A DNA stretch of 64,000 bases from Thermodesulfobacteriota bacterium (GCA_028278625.1 JANQDY010000072.1:1-64000); one strand, 5' to 3'; shown: positions 44,893 to 59,330, counted from the stretch's first letter. Program-made: numbers and translations. The notes: a model not told the origin generated them from the letters alone.

Positions 44893-47484
44893 TTGGCGAG
44901 ATCAAAAAAAAGGGTCAAGACCTTTATCCAGGAAAAGGGTGCCCTGGCGGAAGAGACGCTCAGGTCCGGAACCGGCCTTCGGTTTTGCCACCAATACACC
45001 AACGTGATGGATCGGTTTGTTCAAGATCTCTTCGTGTTGGCGGGCTTCCAAAATGACGCACGTCAAGACGGTGACGGCGCGCTGGCAGTCGTGGCCCTGG
45101 GCAGTTACGGACGCAGGGAGCTGTGCCTTGGCTCCGATGTCGATCTCATGGTAATCCACCGAGGCGAGTTGCCGTCGAAAATGGAGCAGGTGATTCGCGA
45201 CGCTCTTTACCCACTGTGGGATGCAAAGCTGGAGGTAGGGCATTCTGTCCTGACGGTTCAGGAGTGCCTTGGAGTGGCCATGGGGGATTTTCGAATGCTC
45301 ACCGCTTTAGTGGACAGCCGTTTTCTGCTGGGGTCCCGTTTTTTCTACAGGCTCTATCAAGAGGCCTTTTGGTCCCGCATAGACCGTGAAAAGGACGCCC
45401 TTCTGGGCCGGTTCCTCATGTCAAGGCGCGAGAGGGCGGAACGTAACAAGGTAGAAGGGTGTTTTGTGGAGCCTGATCTGAAGGAAGGTTTAGGGGGCCT
45501 TCGGGACATCCATCTCATGGCCTGGATGGCCCGCATATGGTTCGGCTGTGAACGCCTGGGCCAAATGAAACGATTCGCGGCTTTCAAGTACTTTGAAATT
45601 CACAAATTGGGAGTGAGCCGCAGTTTTCTCCTGAAGATCAGAAATTACCTGCACTGGGTGGCACATCGGAGGGAAGATAGCCTCGGACTGTTGTATCAGG
45701 ACCAGATTTCGAGGATGCTGGACTATCGGGATGGTCCCCATATTTCCGCCCCTGAAAAACTCATGAGAGATGTCTATTCTCACCTGAACAGAATCAGGTA
45801 CCGCCACGAAGAATTCCAGGTGAAGATGCTCGATATCCTTGATCCCTCTCCCGGCGAGTCGACAAAGGATAATCTTCCTCCGGAATTCAAGGTGCGAAAA
45901 GGAAGTGTGGTTCTTGGAAAAGGGCGTTTGTTTGAAAAGGATCCGATTGTGGTTCTTAGGGGATTCAAAGAAGCCGGCGAGCGGGGACTTTTTCTGGGAT
46001 CCGGTTTTATCTGGGAAGCCGAGAAAATCATCAGGGAAAAGGGAAGAGTCCTGGTGGAAAGAGCGGAAGGACAGGCATTGTTTCGAAGCCTGCTGATGCT
46101 GCCCGGAAACAGCAAGATTATTCGGCTGGCACTCGAAATCGGGCTCATCAGCCTGTTTATTCCTGAGTTCAAGAAGATTCGGAACCTGCCGCAGTTCGGC
46201 TTCTACCACGTGATGACCGTAGACCTTCACTGCTTAAGGGCGGCGGAGGTGATCACCGAAATTTCAAAAGGGGTTTACGACGAAAAATGGCCTATTCTAA
46301 GGGCTGTTTTTGAAGAGGTCGCCAACCCCGAAGCGCTTTTTCTGGCGACGCTGTTCCATGATATCGGAAAAGGTCACGGTGACGACCATTGCCTGCGGGG
46401 GGGGCAATTGATTCCGGAGATTCTTTCACGACTGGGGTTCGATGAATCATGGGAACCGATCGTCTCTTTTCTGGCAAAACATCACCTGCTCATGCCCCGA
46501 GTGGCCCAGCACAGAGACCTTGGGGAAGAAAAGACGTGCGTACAGGTGGCCCAGGTGATTCAGGATGTGCAGTTGCTGAAAATGGTCTTCTTGCTCTCCG
46601 TTGCGGACAGCTTCGCCACCGGCCCCATGGCGAGAAGCGACTGGAAGATCATGCTTCTGGCGGAGCTTTTCGGCAAGGTGGAGCGTATTCTGGTTCGGGG
46701 TATATTGGCGACCCCCGATGCAACGGAGAAAATCAATGACAAACGTGACCGGCTTGGAAAAGCCCTCATAAAGGATTTTGACGGGGAAACGATAGAGAGG
46801 GTTCTGGACCAGGTTCCTTCCCGGTATTTCCTGAACACGCCCCTTTCGGATATGGCGGTTCAGTTTTCCCTGGCGTTGTCCATGGGAGATGAAAGAAATG
46901 CTTGGCGGCTCATTAAACGGAAAGACGCGCCGGTCACAAGGGTGATTCAGGTCACCTACGATCAACCGGGATTGTTCAGCAAGATGGTGGGGGTGCTGAC
47001 GCTTAATAACATGGCGATACTCTCCGCCAGTATCTTCACTTTGAAAAATGGCTTGGCCTTCGATACTTACGAAGTGACCAATCCACCTGATCCGTACCGG
47101 GAGACGGAGCAGTGGGAAAAAGCCCGAAATGATTTTGAGGCGGCCCTGGAGGGCCGTCTGATGCTGGATCGAATGGTTCAGGAGAAAGGAAACAGAGGCG
47201 TGCTGACCGGATACGAAAGGTCCGTCAAAAGAAAGGTCGTTATCAACAATCTGGAGAGCGATTTCTTTACTTTGATTGAAATTACGGCCGTTTCCAGGGT
47301 TGGCCTGCTCTATGATTTGGCCTGTGAAATTTTCAGAATGGATCTTGACATTCGAACGGCAAAAGTTAACAGTGACGGGGAAAAAATCACCGGTGTTTTC
47401 TATGTGCGACAATCCACTGGCGAAAAAGTCTATGAACCGGTTGCCATGAGGGAAACCGAGAATCGTTTGAAGGCGGTACTCTGA
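44893..47484 (+). CDS. Second GlnD-like PII uridylyltransferase
   Basis: An approximately 863-residue paralogue of GlnD, complete in layout: nucleotidyltransferase motif GSYGRRE with DVD at about residues 70-84, HD domain LFHDIGK, and two C-terminal ACT domains (YDQPGLFSKMVGVL, then VSRVGLLYDLA). No ATG is well placed. I use the TTG at 44893, just after glnB, because the sequence is GlnD-like from there; an ATG at 45007 would lose N-terminal helices. It is directly linked to glnB, so it probably modifies that PII. The two GlnDs are only moderately similar, so this is not a recent duplication. Confidence 0.8.
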   Translation: MARSKKRVKTFIQEKGALAEETLRSGTGLRFCHQYTNVMDRFVQDLFVLAGFQNDARQDGDGALAVVALGSYGRRELCLGSDVDLMVIHRGELPSKMEQVIRDALYPLWDAKLEVGHSVLTVQECLGVAMGDFRMLTALVDSRFLLGSRFFYRLYQEAFWSRIDREKDALLGRFLMSRRERAERNKVEGCFVEPDLKEGLGGLRDIHLMAWMARIWFGCERLGQMKRFAAFKYFEIHKLGVSRSFLLKIRNYLHWVAHRREDSLGLLYQDQISRMLDYRDGPHISAPEKLMRDVYSHLNRIRYRHEEFQVKMLDILDPSPGESTKDNLPPEFKVRKGSVVLGKGRLFEKDPIVVLRGFKEAGERGLFLGSGFIWEAEKIIREKGRVLVERAEGQALFRSLLMLPGNSKIIRLALEIGLISLFIPEFKKIRNLPQFGFYHVMTVDLHCLRAAEVITEISKGVYDEKWPILRAVFEEVANPEALFLATLFHDIGKGHGDDHCLRGGQLIPEILSRLGFDESWEPIVSFLAKHHLLMPRVAQHRDLGEEKTCVQVAQVIQDVQLLKMVFLLSVADSFATGPMARSDWKIMLLAELFGKVERILVRGILATPDATEKINDKRDRLGKALIKDFDGETIERVLDQVPSRYFLNTPLSDMAVQFSLALSMGDERNAWRLIKRKDAPVTRVIQVTYDQPGLFSKMVGVLTLNNMAILSASIFTLKNGLAFDTYEVTNPPDPYRETEQWEKARNDFEAALEGRLMLDRMVQEKGNRGVLTGYERSVKRKVVINNLESDFFTLIEITAVSRVGLLYDLACEIFRMDLDIRTAKVNSDGEKITGVFYVRQSTGEKVYEPVAMRETENRLKAVL

Positions 47485-47579
47485 GCAACGAAAAGCACGT
47501 GGATTCTAAAAGCCCATGCGGTTGTCGCCATATGCTGCCGGTAGGGTAAGCGGAAAACGGAAATGTTGAGCAGGAGAAA

Positions 47580-50500
47580 ATGAGTACAGACAATAAGAAA
47601 TCGGGGCAACATTCTTGTTCAGAAGGCCTGTACAAAGGTCGATACGAACACGACAGCTGCGGCGTGGGATTCGTGGCCAATATCGACGGGCACAAAGATC
47701 ACGCGGTCATTGAAAACGGTTTGAAGGTAATACAGAATCTCATGCATCGGGGAGCCGTGGGAGGCGACCAGAAGACCGGCGACGGGGCTGGCCTCTTGTT
47801 CCAATTGCCGGATCTATTTTTCCGCAAAATCTGTGGTGAAAAAGAGATAGAACTCCCCCCGGAAGGAAACTATGGGGTTGGCATGGTTTTCCTGCCAAGG
47901 GATGCCAGTATCCGCAACAAGTGGGTTTGGGAGATTGAACAGGCTGTTTCCGGAAAGGATCTTACCGTCCTGGGCTGGCGCGATGTTCCGGTTGATGATA
48001 GCGTTATTGCCGGCGAGGCCAAAGCGACGCTGCCATGGATCAGTCAGTGCTTTATCGACGGCGGCAATTTTGAGGGTGCGGCTCTGGAACGAAAACTCTA
48101 CGTGATCCGAAAGACCGTTGAAAAGCGGGCCATGGCTCTCAACAAAGAGGAAGAAACCTGTTACATGCCCAGTTTGAGTTGCCGCACCATCGTATATAAG
48201 GGGCTGTTTACCGGCGCCCAACTGGCCGGTTTCTATCCGGACCTGAAAGATCCGGAAATGGAGAGCGCCATGGCTGTGGTGCACCAGCGATACAGTACCA
48301 ACACTTTCCCCTCATGGGAGTTGGCACAGCCCTTTCGCTATCTGGCCCACAATGGCGAGATCAATACTTTGAGGGGAAATCTGAATCTGATTCGGGCCCG
48401 TGAAAAGTCGCTGAAATCCCCGCTTTTTGGCAACGATATCAAGAAGCTGATCCCTGTCATTGACGAGAGTGGCAGCGATTCAGCATGTCTGGATAATGCC
48501 CTTGAACTCCTGACCGGGGCGGGCAGATCACTCTCCCATGCAATGCTCATGCTGATTCCGGAAGCTTGGGGGGTCAAATATCCCCTGGGTCCGGACCAGA
48601 AAGGCTTTTTTGAATACCATGCAGGCCTGATGGAGCCCTGGGACGGTCCGGCGGCGGTGGCGTTTTCAGACGGCACTCAGGTGGGTGCCATGCTGGACCG
48701 AAACGGGCTGAGACCGGCCCGCTATACCATTACGCGCAAAGGGATGATGGTCTTTGCATCGGAAACCGGTGTGCTCGATGTTGACCCTGAAGACATTTTG
48801 GAGAAAGGTGCGCTGGGACCCGGCCAGATGATTCTGGTCGATTTCAAGAAAAAACGGGTGCTCAAGAACGGAGAGATTAAGAACCTGAACGCCCGGCGCC
48901 AACCCTATCGACGGTGGGTAGAAGAGAACCGGATTACTTTGAGGCGGTTTTACGGCGAAGTGGCCTCCATCAAACCGGATTTTGAGCGGCTGCCCTTTTT
49001 GCAGAGATTGTTCGGATATACCCGTGAAGATCTTCAAATGATCATGGCCCCCATGGCCACCACGGGTCAGGAGCCGGTTGGCGCCATGGGCGCGGATACG
49101 CCCCTTGCCGTTTTCAGTGAAAAAAACCAGTTGTTGTTCGGGTATTTCAAACAGCTGTTTGCCCAGGTGACCAATCCGGCCATCGATCCGGTAAGGGAAG
49201 AACTGGTCATGAGCCTCATGACTTTTTTCGGAAACCCCGGAAACATCCTGGATGAAAAACCCGGTCACAGTCGATTGATCAAATTGCTTCATCCCATCAT
49301 CACCAACGAGGATCTGATCCGATTAAAGGATCTCAATCTGGAGGGTTTTCGCGCTCAAACCGTCAGGATGGGGTTCCCTGTCAAGGGGGACGGCGTCATG
49401 CTGGAAACGGCCTTGGATCGCGTTTGCAGGGAAGCTGAATCGGCCATTTCCAAGGGGCGTCATTTGATCATTTTAAGCGACCGAGATCTGCCTGATAATG
49501 TGGCGCCCATCCCGTCGCTTCTGGCGGTGTCCGCGGTAAACCAGCATCTGGTGAGGCGGGGTATCCGCACATCCGCCGGTCTTATTGTGGAGACCGGGGA
49601 AGCCCGCGAAGTAATGCACATGGCGCTGCTTCTGGGGTATGGTGCCACGGCGGTCAACCCTTATCTGGCCTTTGAAACGGTGGCCGCCATGGCGGTCCGC
49701 AAGGCCTTGGGCCGGGAACTGGGCACGGCCGTGGCCATCGAGAAATATATCAAGGCACTGTGCAAGGGCCTGCTCAAAATCATGAGCAAAATGGGCATTT
49801 CCACTCTCAGGAGTTACCGCAGTGCACAGGTTTTTGAGGCGGTGGGACTCAATACAAAAGTGGTGGACCGGTATTTCAAGGGAACCGATTCCCGGGTCGA
49901 AGGGATCGGCTTGGATGAAATCGCAAGGGAGGCCATGGATCGATTCCATGCTGCCCACGACCTGGCCCCCGAGGTGCCTGAGATTCTGCCCAGTGGCGGG
50001 CATTACGGGCTACGGGTGGACGGCGAAAGACATCTCTGGACACCGGAGGCGATCCATTCTCTTCAGCGGGCCGTCAGAGAGAATGATGCCTCCTTGTATG
50101 CCCGGTACGCTGAGATGATAAATGATCAGTCCGAAAAACAATCCACCCTTCGGGGGATGTTTGTGTTTCGGGAGACCGAACCGGTTCCCCTTGATGAGGT
50201 GGAGCCGGCGTCTGAAATCGTCAAACGCTTTGTCACGGGCGCCATGAGTTTCGGGTCCATCAGCCGTGAAGCCCACGAGACCATGGCCATTGCAATGAAC
50301 CGCCTGGGCGGCCTAAGCAACAGCGGTGAGGGTGGCGAGGATCCGGCCCGATACGTGCCCCTTATAAACGGTGACAGCCGGTCCAGCGCCGTCAAGCAGG
50401 TGGCCAGCGGACGGTTCGGAGTGACCGCGGAGTACCTGGCCAATGCCAAGGAGATTCAAATTAAGATCGCCCAAGGGGCCAAGCCCGGCGAAGGGGGCCA

Positions 50501-52133
50501 GCTCCCCGGCCACAAGGTCAATCTGGAGATTGCCCGGGTTCGGCATTCCACCCCCGGCGTGACGCTGATTTCCCCGCCGCCCCATCACGACATCTATTCC
50601 ATCGAGGACCTGAGCCAGTTGATCTTTGACTTGAAAAACGTAAACCCCGATGCGAGGGTGTCCGTCAAGCTGGTTTCAGAAGTGGGTGTGGGGACCATTG
50701 CCGCGGGCGTCGCCAAAGCCCACGCGGATATGGTGCTGATCAGCGGATACGATGGGGGCACCGGCGCGTCCCCCCTTTCCTCCATCCGACATGCGGGGGC
50801 GCCCTGGGAACTGGGTATTTCAGACACGCAGCAGACCCTGATACTGAACGGCCTCAGAAGCCGGATTCGTGTGCAGGTGGACGGTCAGATGAAAACGGGC
50901 CGCGATGTGGCGGTGGCGGCCCTTTTGGGGGCCGAGGAGTACGGATTCGCTACAGCCGCTCTGGTGGTTCTGGGTTGTGTGATGGTTCGAAAGTGCAACA
51001 ACAATCGTTGTCCCGTGGGGATCGCCACCCAGGACGAGGCCCTCAGAAAACGGTTTTCCGGTAAACCGGAGTACTTGGAGAATTTCTTTACCATGCTGGC
51101 GGAAGAGGTTCGCGGATACATGGCCCAACTGGGATTCAGGAAAATGGACCAAATGATCGGACGGTCCGATCTTTTGGAAATGTCCCGCGCCGTTCAATTC
51201 TGGAAGGCCAAAGGGTTGGATTTTAGAAAGATCTTCTTTTTTCCGGATAGCAATAACCATTCTCCCAGACGGTGTACGGAGTCACAGGATCACCCCATTT
51301 CCGACGTGCTGGATCGTGAACTGATTGCAGCGGCGCAACCGGCGCTTAATAACGGCGAAAAGGTGGAAATATCATCCACCATACGAAACGTAAACCGGAC
51401 GGTTGGCGCCATGCTCAGCGGGGAGATTGCCAAGCGCTACGGAAACCAGGGATTGCCGGATGATACGGTCATCTGCCGTTTTACGGGTGCGGCCGGTCAG
51501 AGTTTCGGGGCTTTCGGGGCAAAAGGGATGACCTTCATCCTGGAGGGAGAGGCCAACGATTATCTGGGCAAGGGGCTCTCAGGTGCGAAAATTATCGTAA
51601 AGCCGTACAAGGGGGCTACCTTTGAGCCATCACAAAACGTGATCGTCGGAAATGTGCTCCTTTACGGCGCCACCGCCGGCGAAGTGTACTTCCATGGCAA
51701 GGCGGGAGAACGCTTTGCCATTCGGAACAGCGGAGCCCTGGCGGTGGTGGAAGGCGTGGGAGACCATGGTTGCGAATACATGACCGGCGGAAGGGTGGTG
51801 GTTTTGGGAGAGACCGGCCTCAACTTTGCCGCGGGCATGAGCGGCGGTATTGCGTATGTCTACGACCCGAACCGACAATTCGACCTTCGCTGCAATCTGG
51901 ACATGGTGGACCTTGAACTGGTGGTGAACCCCGAGGATGAGGCGGAGCTCAAGAATCTCATCCTTCAGCATTTGGCACATACGGAAAGCCCCAGGGCCCG
52001 CACTATTCTGGATAACTGGGAGTCCTGCCTGCCTTTTTTTGTGAAAGTATTTCCAATGGAATACAGGCGGGTTCTCGGACAGATGAGCAAAGAGGACGAA
52101 GAGACGGAAAGGGAAGAGGTGCAGCATGGTTAA
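47580..52133 (+). CDS. gltB: Glutamate synthase (GOGAT) large subunit
   Basis: A 1517-residue GltB. After a short propeptide, Cys27 (YEHDSCGVGF) should be the N-terminal nucleophile of the class II glutaminase domain. The central and FMN-binding synthase domains follow (GEGGEDPARY, KPGEGGQLPGHKV, ISGYDGGTGASPLSS). The 3Fe-4S ligands are in CVMVRKCNNNRCPVG, and the C-terminal GXGXG beta-helix closes the protein (GVGDHGCEYMTGG). With GltD it makes two glutamates from glutamine and 2-oxoglutarate, completing the GS-GOGAT cycle. The ATG has AGGAG upstream. It overlaps gltD by eight bases. Confidence 0.95.
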   Translation: MSTDNKKSGQHSCSEGLYKGRYEHDSCGVGFVANIDGHKDHAVIENGLKVIQNLMHRGAVGGDQKTGDGAGLLFQLPDLFFRKICGEKEIELPPEGNYGVGMVFLPRDASIRNKWVWEIEQAVSGKDLTVLGWRDVPVDDSVIAGEAKATLPWISQCFIDGGNFEGAALERKLYVIRKTVEKRAMALNKEEETCYMPSLSCRTIVYKGLFTGAQLAGFYPDLKDPEMESAMAVVHQRYSTNTFPSWELAQPFRYLAHNGEINTLRGNLNLIRAREKSLKSPLFGNDIKKLIPVIDESGSDSACLDNALELLTGAGRSLSHAMLMLIPEAWGVKYPLGPDQKGFFEYHAGLMEPWDGPAAVAFSDGTQVGAMLDRNGLRPARYTITRKGMMVFASETGVLDVDPEDILEKGALGPGQMILVDFKKKRVLKNGEIKNLNARRQPYRRWVEENRITLRRFYGEVASIKPDFERLPFLQRLFGYTREDLQMIMAPMATTGQEPVGAMGADTPLAVFSEKNQLLFGYFKQLFAQVTNPAIDPVREELVMSLMTFFGNPGNILDEKPGHSRLIKLLHPIITNEDLIRLKDLNLEGFRAQTVRMGFPVKGDGVMLETALDRVCREAESAISKGRHLIILSDRDLPDNVAPIPSLLAVSAVNQHLVRRGIRTSAGLIVETGEAREVMHMALLLGYGATAVNPYLAFETVAAMAVRKALGRELGTAVAIEKYIKALCKGLLKIMSKMGISTLRSYRSAQVFEAVGLNTKVVDRYFKGTDSRVEGIGLDEIAREAMDRFHAAHDLAPEVPEILPSGGHYGLRVDGERHLWTPEAIHSLQRAVRENDASLYARYAEMINDQSEKQSTLRGMFVFRETEPVPLDEVEPASEIVKRFVTGAMSFGSISREAHETMAIAMNRLGGLSNSGEGGEDPARYVPLINGDSRSSAVKQVASGRFGVTAEYLANAKEIQIKIAQGAKPGEGGQLPGHKVNLEIARVRHSTPGVTLISPPPHHDIYSIEDLSQLIFDLKNVNPDARVSVKLVSEVGVGTIAAGVAKAHADMVLISGYDGGTGASPLSSIRHAGAPWELGISDTQQTLILNGLRSRIRVQVDGQMKTGRDVAVAALLGAEEYGFATAALVVLGCVMVRKCNNNRCPVGIATQDEALRKRFSGKPEYLENFFTMLAEEVRGYMAQLGFRKMDQMIGRSDLLEMSRAVQFWKAKGLDFRKIFFFPDSNNHSPRRCTESQDHPISDVLDRELIAAAQPALNNGEKVEISSTIRNVNRTVGAMLSGEIAKRYGNQGLPDDTVICRFTGAAGQSFGAFGAKGMTFILEGEANDYLGKGLSGAKIIVKPYKGATFEPSQNVIVGNVLLYGATAGEVYFHGKAGERFAIRNSGALAVVEGVGDHGCEYMTGGRVVVLGETGLNFAAGMSGGIAYVYDPNRQFDLRCNLDMVDLELVVNPEDEAELKNLILQHLAHTESPRARTILDNWESCLPFFVKVFPMEYRRVLGQMSKEDEETEREEVQHG

Positions 52134-53562
52134 TAGGGCCGCGACGGTTGAATCAGAAAGAAAAGATCCCGGCTACCGGCCGGTGGCAGAGCGGTTGAGC
52201 GATTATGAGGCCGTGGAACGACAACTGCACGATGACGATGTGTTGATCCAGTCCTCTCGGTGCATGACGTGCGGCACCCCCTTTTGCCATGCCTACGGAT
52301 GCCCTCTTTCCAATATTATACCGGAATTCAACGACTGTGCCAGACGGGGACAGTGGGAAGAAGGCCTTGAGCTTTTATTGAGCACCAATAATTTTCCGGA
52401 ATTCACGGGCCGGGTGTGCCCCGCTCCCTGTGAGGCGTCATGCGTGGATGGCATTCACGGAGATCCCGTAACTATCCGGCAGATTGAGTTGTTTCTGACC
52501 GGGAAGGGTTTTCTAAACGGGTATATAAATCCTGCGCCGCCAAAGAACAGAAACGATAAAAAAGTGGCAGTCATAGGGTCCGGACCTGCGGGCCTGGCGG
52601 TTGCCGACACCCTCAATAAGGCCGGGTATTGGGTGACCGTATACGAGAGTGCCAGACGCCCGGGAGGCATCTTAAGATACGGCATTCCCGACTTCAAACT
52701 GGAAAAATGGGTGGTGGAGCGTCGGGTGGCGCTGATGAGAAAAGAAGGGGTCGTTTTTGAAACGGGCGTGATGGTCGGTGAAGATCTCTCCTATCGATTC
52801 CTTAAACAGCGGTTTGATGCCATCTGCATGGCCTGCGGTGCGGGAGAGCCCCGGGATCTCAAAGTGCCCGGTCGCGAACTTCAAGGGATTCATTTTGCCA
52901 TGGATTACCTCTGTCAACAGAACCTTAGAAACGAGGGCGAGACCATTTTGCCGGCAGAGGAGATACATGCCGCCGGGAAAAACGTACTGGTGATCGGCGG
53001 TGGGGATACCGGCTCAGACTGTGTGGGAACAGCCCTGCGCCAGGGCGCCAAGGAAGTCTGGCAGTTTGAAATCCTGCCGGAACCCCCTGCCCAGCGTCCC
53101 GCCTCGACCCCATGGCCCGAATGGCCGCAGATCCTTCGGACAACCCACGCCCACCAGGAAGGGGGGAAGCGGAGATGGGGGATCATGACGCAGGCATTTC
53201 TTGGAAATGGGGATGTGCTAAGCGGGGTCCAATGTGTTGAGGTGGACTGGCAAAAGGACAATGAGGGCCGTCTTGGACCGATTGAAAAAACGGGAACCCG
53301 CTTTGAGCAGACGGTAGACCTGGTTATCCTGGCAATGGGATTTTTGGCGCCGACCAAAAACCGAATTGTGGATGACCTGGGACTACAGCTCAATGACCGT
53401 GGTCACGTTCAGGTAGACGATGCCGGCATGACCAGTGCCAACGGCATTTTTGCGGCCGGGGACATGGCCCTGGGGCAGTCTCTGGTGGTGAAAGCCATCG
53501 CCGACGGCAGGCGGACCGCCGCGGGCATAAGGAAATTCCTGGAAAAGGAAAAATTCGTATGA
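52126..53562 (+). CDS. gltD: Glutamate synthase small subunit
   Basis: A 478-residue GltD. The N-terminal ferredoxin-like part has CMTCGTPFCHAYGCPL and CPAPCEASC, which bind two 4Fe-4S clusters. A double Rossmann fold follows, with VIGSGPAGLAVADTL for FAD and VIGGGDTGSDC for NAD(P)H. It feeds electrons from NAD(P)H to GltB. Coupled by overlap to gltB and by four bases to carA. Confidence 0.95.
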   Translation: MVNRAATVESERKDPGYRPVAERLSDYEAVERQLHDDDVLIQSSRCMTCGTPFCHAYGCPLSNIIPEFNDCARRGQWEEGLELLLSTNNFPEFTGRVCPAPCEASCVDGIHGDPVTIRQIELFLTGKGFLNGYINPAPPKNRNDKKVAVIGSGPAGLAVADTLNKAGYWVTVYESARRPGGILRYGIPDFKLEKWVVERRVALMRKEGVVFETGVMVGEDLSYRFLKQRFDAICMACGAGEPRDLKVPGRELQGIHFAMDYLCQQNLRNEGETILPAEEIHAAGKNVLVIGGGDTGSDCVGTALRQGAKEVWQFEILPEPPAQRPASTPWPEWPQILRTTHAHQEGGKRRWGIMTQAFLGNGDVLSGVQCVEVDWQKDNEGRLGPIEKTGTRFEQTVDLVILAMGFLAPTKNRIVDDLGLQLNDRGHVQVDDAGMTSANGIFAAGDMALGQSLVVKAIADGRRTAAGIRKFLEKEKFV

Positions 53563-54686
53563 AAGCGATACTTGCTTTAGAAGACGGCACGATCTTCAAG
53601 GGTCGGTCTTTTACGGGCCCCTTTGAAGCGGAAGGGGAAGTGGTTTTTAACACCAGCATGACCGGATACCAGGAGATTCTGACCGATCCTTCCTACTGCG
53701 GTCAGATGGTGACAATGACCTATCCGCTGATCGGTAATTACGGGGTGAACGAAACCGATGTTGAATCGGACCGCATCCACGTAAAAGCTTTCCTGGTAAA
53801 GGAGTATCAGCCCTACCCAAGCAATTTCAGATCCCGGAAGACTCTGGGGGATTACCTGAAAGAAAACCACATTCCGGGCATGGAAGGCCTCGATACCCGG
53901 GCCCTGACCCGTCACATTCGTCTGTCCGGCGCCATGCGGGGGGTTCTCTCCACCGAAGACCCGGATCCCGATTCTTTGGTTCAAAAGGCAAAAGCATCGC
54001 CCCAGATGGCGGGGGCGGACCTTGTTAAAGAGGTGACCTGCAAAGAACCGCTTTTGTGGCGCAAGGGGAATCCGATTCCCCTTGAAATGGAGCTTTCGAC
54101 ATTTAAGTGGCCTATAGGGGACAAACGATTCTCCGTGGTGGCCATGGATTTTGGTATCAAATATAATATCTTGAGGTGCCTGGAGGAGCGGGGATGCCAG
54201 GTCCTGGTGGTGCCGGCTCAGACAGGATCTGAAACCATTGACAGGCTCGACCCGGACGGCCTTTTCTTGAGTAACGGTCCGGGCGACCCGGCTGCGGTGA
54301 CCTATGCCATCAGCACCATAAGGAAGCAGGTGGGGAAGCGGCCCATCTTCGGCATCTGTCTGGGGCATCAACTGCTGGGACTGGCCCTGGGCGGCAAAAC
54401 CTATAAACTGAAGTTCGGCCATCGGGGGGGAAACCAACCCGCCAAAGACTTGAGAACCGGCCGCGTGGCAATCACATCTCAGAATCATGGATTTTGTGTG
54501 GACGACGACACCCTGAAAGGCCCGGATGTTGAGACCAGCCACATGAATTTGAACGACAACACGCTGGAAGGGATGGTCCACAATGCACACCCTCTTTTTT
54601 CGGTCCAGTATCACCCGGAGGCGTCACCCGGGCCCCATGATGCCAGGTATCTGTTCGACCATTTTATTGAACTGATGGAAACATAA
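53559..54686 (+). CDS. carA: Carbamoyl-phosphate synthase small subunit
   Basis: A 375-residue CarA: an N-terminal CPSase_sm_chain domain ([20 protein letters not shown]) and a class I glutaminase with the nucleophile Cys near residue 267 in [12 protein letters not shown] and the catalytic His/Glu in HPEASPG. It supplies ammonia from glutamine to CarB for arginine and pyrimidine synthesis. The ATG overlaps the gltD stop (ATGA). Confidence 0.95.
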   Translation: MKAILALEDGTIFKGRSFTGPFEAEGEVVFNTSMTGYQEILTDPSYCGQMVTMTYPLIGNYGVNETDVESDRIHVKAFLVKEYQPYPSNFRSRKTLGDYLKENHIPGMEGLDTRALTRHIRLSGAMRGVLSTEDPDPDSLVQKAKASPQMAGADLVKEVTCKEPLLWRKGNPIPLEMELSTFKWPIGDKRFSVVAMDFGIKYNILRCLEERGCQVLVVPAQTGSETIDRLDPDGLFLSNGPGDPAAVTYAISTIRKQVGKRPIFGICLGHQLLGLALGGKTYKLKFGHRGGNQPAKDLRTGRVAITSQNHGFCVDDDTLKGPDVETSHMNLNDNTLEGMVHNAHPLFSVQYHPEASPGPHDARYLFDHFIELMET

Positions 54687-54687
54687 A

Positions 54688-57924
<3,237 letters not shown>

Positions 57925-57932
57925 TTAAGGAA

Positions 57933-59330
57933 ATGGATCCCCAGTCCAAAAGGCCAAAAGATGAATGCGGCATTTTTGCCGTTTACGGTCACGAAGAGGC
58001 GGCCAAACTGACCTATTTCGGCCTCTATGCCCTTCAGCACCGCGGGCAGGAGAGTGCGGGCATCGTGGTTTCCGATGGCAGACAGGTGGTCGAGCACAAA
58101 GCCATGGGTCTCGTTCCCGAGATCTTCAATGAAGATATATTGGGTAGAATGAAAGGGAATATGGCTTTGGGGCACGTGCGGTATTCCACCACCGGGTCAT
58201 CGCTCCTGGTGAATGCACAACCCTTTAGGGTTCGCCATTCCGGCCGCTCCATGTCCATTGCCCATAACGGAAACATCGTCAATGCTCACCAGATCCGTTC
58301 GGAACTGGAACAGAGCGGTTCCATTTTTCAGACCACCATGGACAGCGAGGTGGTGCTGCATCTGACGGCCCGGCGCATGAATCTGGGGGTGGAACAGGCC
58401 ATGATCGAGGCCATGGGCCAGCTTCGGGGTGCCTATTCGGTGGTGGTCATGACCGAAGACAGCCTCATCGCCGCCAAAGATCCCAACGGTTTTCGGCCCC
58501 TGTGCCTGGGTAAACTCAGTTCCGGCTACGTTTTGGCATCGGAGACCTGCGCTTTTGACCTGGTGGAAGCGGAATTCATTCGGGTTATCGAACCCGGCGA
58601 AATCGTGATTATCAACGAAGAGGGCATCAGAAGCATTGATTCAGGGATTAAAGCCCGAAAAAGCCAGTGTATTTTTGAACTCATCTATTTCGCGCGACCC
58701 GACAGCACCGTATTCGGCGAGAACGTCTATCTGTTCCGCAAGCGGCAGGGTGAGCTTCTGGCAGGAGAATTCCCCCTGGACGTGGATTTTGTGATGCCCT
58801 TTCCGGATTCCGGCAATTACGCGGCCATCGGTTACGCCCAGGCGTCGGGCATTCCCCTGGAGATGGGAATGATCCGGAACCATTACATCGGCAGGACCTT
58901 CATACAGCCGTCGCAGAGCATGAGGGATTTCGGTGTGAAAGTGAAACTGAATCCCGTAAAGGAATTGCTCAGGGGAAAACGGGTGTTGATCATGGAGGAC
59001 TCCATCATTCGCGGCACCACGGCCAGGACCCGGGTAAAGACCCTTCGCGATATTGGTGCAAGGGAAGTGCATATGGTTGTCAGCTGTCCGCCCCACGCCT
59101 ATCCCTGCCACTACGGCATCGATTTTTCCACAAAAGGGGAACTGATTGCTTCCAGCAAGTCAGTGGAGGAAATCCGTGATTTTGTAGGCCTCGACAGCCT
59201 GGGCTACCTCTCCATCGACAATCTCAAGAAAGCCACAGCCATTCCCCATCAGGAGCTTTGCTTCGCCTGCTTTAACGGCCAGTACCCGGTCCCCATCGAC
59301 AAGGGAACTTCGAAATTCTGTTTGGAGTAG
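57933..59330 (+). CDS. purF: Amidophosphoribosyltransferase
   Basis: A 465-residue PurF. After an 11-residue propeptide comes the nucleophile Cys12 (ECGIFAVYGH) and a class II glutaminase domain with YALQHRGQESAGI. The PRPP-binding motif is VLIMEDSIIRGTTA. Conserved cysteines in SCPPHAYPC and ELCFACFNG suggest a 4Fe-4S-containing, Bacillus-type enzyme. It starts purine synthesis by moving glutamine nitrogen to PRPP. I use the ATG at 57933; a GTG at 57921 that overlaps the carB stop as GTGA is an alternative. Confidence 0.93.
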   Translation: MDPQSKRPKDECGIFAVYGHEEAAKLTYFGLYALQHRGQESAGIVVSDGRQVVEHKAMGLVPEIFNEDILGRMKGNMALGHVRYSTTGSSLLVNAQPFRVRHSGRSMSIAHNGNIVNAHQIRSELEQSGSIFQTTMDSEVVLHLTARRMNLGVEQAMIEAMGQLRGAYSVVVMTEDSLIAAKDPNGFRPLCLGKLSSGYVLASETCAFDLVEAEFIRVIEPGEIVIINEEGIRSIDSGIKARKSQCIFELIYFARPDSTVFGENVYLFRKRQGELLAGEFPLDVDFVMPFPDSGNYAAIGYAQASGIPLEMGMIRNHYIGRTFIQPSQSMRDFGVKVKLNPVKELLRGKRVLIMEDSIIRGTTARTRVKTLRDIGAREVHMVVSCPPHAYPCHYGIDFSTKGELIASSKSVEEIRDFVGLDSLGYLSIDNLKKATAIPHQELCFACFNGQYPVPIDKGTSKFCLE